This document shows positions 62,005 through 64,000 of a stretch of 64,000 nt of DNA, in pieces. Origin of the DNA: Choristoneura fumiferana (taxonomy: Eukaryota; Arthropoda; Insecta; Lepidoptera; Tortricidae); contig NC_133496.1 of the NCBI RefSeq assembly GCF_025370935.1, positions 7,752,536-7,816,535 on the forward strand, read 5' to 3'. Within the stretch, counting starts at the first letter, position 1. The number at the start of each line of letters is the position of its first letter. The position numbers were made by a program, and so were the translations under genes. Under the pieces are notes generated by a model. That model was not told the origin of the DNA, did no database searches, and was given only the letters and a program-made list of their open reading frames with translations.

Positions 62005-62535
62005 TTTGAATGCTTATTTATCTAATAGATAATTTTTGTTAAAACCGTAAAATAAACTAGAAAGTAGCATTTTGGAGATGGATAGTCCTGATTTTTCTGT
62101 ATACCAACATGTTACGAAAATACCGAAAATAATAATTGTGAAGACTAAAAATACTAACTCTAGGGCTGAATTGATTGTATGGATAAATACAAAGCATGTA
62201 CTATGGCCTGCAAAAGTCGATGGACATTCCAAAACATAATCGTCTGACGCGAGAAACAGCGCCATCTATGTGTTTGAAGTGTATTAGCGGTATTTACTTA
62301 TTTACTAACTTAGTTAGTTTATTAATATCTCACTAGATGGCGCTGGCGCTGACCTTAAAAAAATATTTTATATCTGTTAGAAATTTTATATTTCGCTGCC
62401 GTAGTAACTAATTATGTCCCTGCCTGGGTGGGACACCGTGAGATGATTACCGCGAATCGCGTAACGACATTTTCTGTCTCTTTCGTACTTATCGTAAGAG
62501 AAGGAGAATATTATTATTCGCATTACTATCGTTTC
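62005..62535. other. Intergenic
   Basis: CTAGATGGCGCTGG at 62332 and GCGCCATCTATGTGTTTG at 62260 are an inverted pair around ~70 bases, perhaps another small element. No gene. Confidence 0.35.
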
Positions 62536-62539
62536 TTGT

Positions 62540-62672
62540 TCACTCTTTGGTGTGTGTGAAGTTCCCAATCCGCACTGGCCCGCGTGGGAACTACGGCCCA
62601 AGCCTCTCATTCTGAGAGGAGGCCTGTGACCAGCAGTGGACGGTATCAATAGGCTGGGAGGCTGATGATAAT
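62540..62672 (+). mobile_element. SINE 3' half
   Basis: GGTGTGTGTGAAGTTCCCAA, CGTGGGAACTACGGCCCAAG, TCATTCTGAGAGGAGGCCTG and CAGCAGTGGACGG followed by GATGATAATG. Same family as 46530-46835. Confidence 0.75.
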
Positions 62673-62769
62673 GAAATTCTTTATTTATGATGACCCATGT
62701 TGCGAATGAGTGTCAACTTTAGTAATCTCCAAATCTAGCAGTAAATTTACAAAAACACAAACTCAATAT

Positions 62770-62850
62770 TATCTCCTGGTGGGATTTGAACTTGTGACAT
62801 ACGAACGAAGAACGAAGTTCATAACCACTTGACCATATTACTGTTATCAT
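62770..62850 (-). mobile_element. tRNA-like SINE head, fourth type
   Basis: On the minus strand: ATGGTCAAGTGGTTATGAAC (A-box-like) and CAAGTTCAAATCCCACCAGG (B-box-like). No acceptor stem closes properly, so it is not called as a tRNA gene. Confidence 0.5.
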
Positions 62851-63079
62851 AAGCGATGAAATCGGATCTATATCGGGTCGTCTTAAATTAATCGGTAAGT
62901 CATGCGTGTTAACGAAACATAAGAGGTAGACTGAAGATCTTCAAACTACCAGGCTAAGTTTTTATTACAAAATTTTGCTACTTGTTCAGCTGCTTGCAAC
63001 ATCGTTTGATCGTCTCTTTCAAGTTGAATTTGCTGATTATCGTAATTATTCTTTAAAATGAGTTTCTCATCGCAATATT

Positions 63080-63545
63080 GAGATGGTTAAAAGTTGTGAA
63101 ATTATTAATTTATATGAAGAAGGAAAAAATATGTCGGAATTTTCTAGAGAAATGTTAATGTGAGTTTTTTTTTGGTTACGTTCATCCTACCAACTTCTTC
63201 ATTAAAATGATATCTACGTTATATTTTTTATGTTATTTATATTGTTACAGATAAAACAGTTATATTTGTGCAAGACTGGCTTAATCAACACAAAAATAAT
63301 GTTAAAGTCGTTCCTTGGCTGCCAGATCACCGGATTTAAATCCCATTGAAAAATTATGGTTGTTATAACCATGTCAACGTTGGATAACAAAATAAGCGAA
63401 CTCCGGAAACGTTAGAAGCCCACTGTGTAAAATAAGGGACAGTATTCGCGGCTCTAATATGTGTGAAAATCTAGTTGCATCGATGCGATTCTTTTTGCAA
63501 GCAGTTATCGACAATCATTGTGGTACAACAGTTATAAAATAAAAT
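63080..63545 (+). pseudogene. Tc1/mariner-type transposase relic
   Basis: The frame from ATG at 63083 reads MVKSCEIINLYEEGKNMSEF and SREM, an N-terminal helix-turn-helix of Tc1-like form. After an internal loss the sequence resumes near 63262 with VQDWLNQHKNNVKVVPWLP and, one frame over, SPDLNPIEKLW, the known region around the second and third catalytic acids (DN/W...H...PW...SPDLNPIE). The middle third with the first catalytic Asp is missing, and several shifts follow. It cannot encode an active enzyme. I could not find its terminal repeats. Confidence 0.75.
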
Positions 63546-63769
63546 TGATAGTTACGTGTTAGACCGGGTTATATACTCAACAGTTATGTTATAATAAAAT
63601 ATATACGGTGCGATATTTCAGGGTATGTTATTAATAACCTAATAATTAATTATACACATAAATTATTTAAGTATAGTGTGGTAATATTTTTTTTGCTTCA
63701 TACAAAATACCATTCCGTTCAAAATTCATCCTCGCATTACATTAAATAACTGTATTTTTTTAATTTAAT

Positions 63770-63770
63770 N
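63770..63770. other. Single N at a sequence junction
   Basis: One undefined base, immediately followed by a second copy of the sequence from 61430. It looks like a join between contigs. Confidence 0.8.
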
Positions 63771-64000
63771 CTTAGGCCTCTAGGTTGGCTACGCATCTAC
63801 AATCCTCCTGGTGTTGCAGGTGTCTATGGGCGGTGGTGATCTCTTACCATCAGGAGACCACTTGCTCGTTTTTCTTCCAGTCGAATAAAAAAAATAAAAT
63901 CTGGCCCTTGAATGTATGCAGAAATGGTTACTTTGTACGTATGTATGGGTCAATTTTGTGCCGCTGAGTATTTTAAGATTTGGTTCTTATTTAGCAGATT
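63771..64000. repeat. Second copy of 61430-61667
   Basis: CTTAGGCCTCTAGGTTGGCT onward repeats 61430 onward. It includes the private variants of that retroposon copy and about 110 bases of the DNA after its A tail (TGTATGCAGAAAT, GTGCCGCTGAGTATTTTAAG). Relative to the first copy it lacks several single bases (GAGACC for GAGACCC, AAATGG for AAATAGG). Confidence 0.9.

Overview
This window looks like gene-poor euchromatin from a moth or butterfly (Lepidoptera). I infer that from the recurrent repeat families: tRNA-derived SINEs, 5'-truncated RTE-type LINE tails ending in TGATGATG, retroposons of the 'GTTGCCCGCGGC' and 'TTTAGGGTTCCGTA' types, and many short inverted-repeat elements with TA target duplications. 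I recognise no host protein-coding gene; the best candidate for part of one is a possible promoter plus tiny first exon near 11.35-11.49 kb. Most open frames in the window are chance frames or repeat fragments.

Layout. 1-13.5 kb: intergenic DNA with SINEs, LINE tails, several inverted-repeat elements and an exact 11 x 21 bp minisatellite. 13.52-26.573 kb and 26.674-39.781 kb: the same ~13.1 kb of sequence twice, separated by exactly 100 N. Each copy holds a full-length Ty3/gypsy-type LTR retrotransposon at the identical site. 39.8-64 kb: more intergenic DNA packed with nested transposon fragments, a decayed LINE ORF, a decayed Tc1-type transposase, and near the end a single N after which sequence from 61.43 kb starts again.

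The retrotransposon is about 9.2 kb long. Its LTRs are ~1.29 kb and start TGTGACGT and end ACGTCACA. One base after the 5' LTR lies an 18-nt primer-binding site matching tRNA-Lys(CUU). A 1.5 kb leader of degenerate tandem repeats follows, then gag (411 aa), then a pol frame (protease, reverse transcriptase, RNase H, integrase; no env). Pol has no AUG ahead of its protease. Gag ends with A AAA AAC directly before its stop, so Gag-Pol is most simply made by -1 ribosomal frameshifting. The LTR itself carries two strong intron-like GT...AG pairs, conserved in all four copies. The second Gag zinc knuckle has Val in place of His in both copies.

The 13 kb 'tandem duplication' is most economically an assembly artefact: two contigs (probably two haplotypes) that overlap and were joined with a 100-N gap. 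The broken gag of the first copy should be read with that in mind. A true tandem duplication is not excluded by sequence alone.
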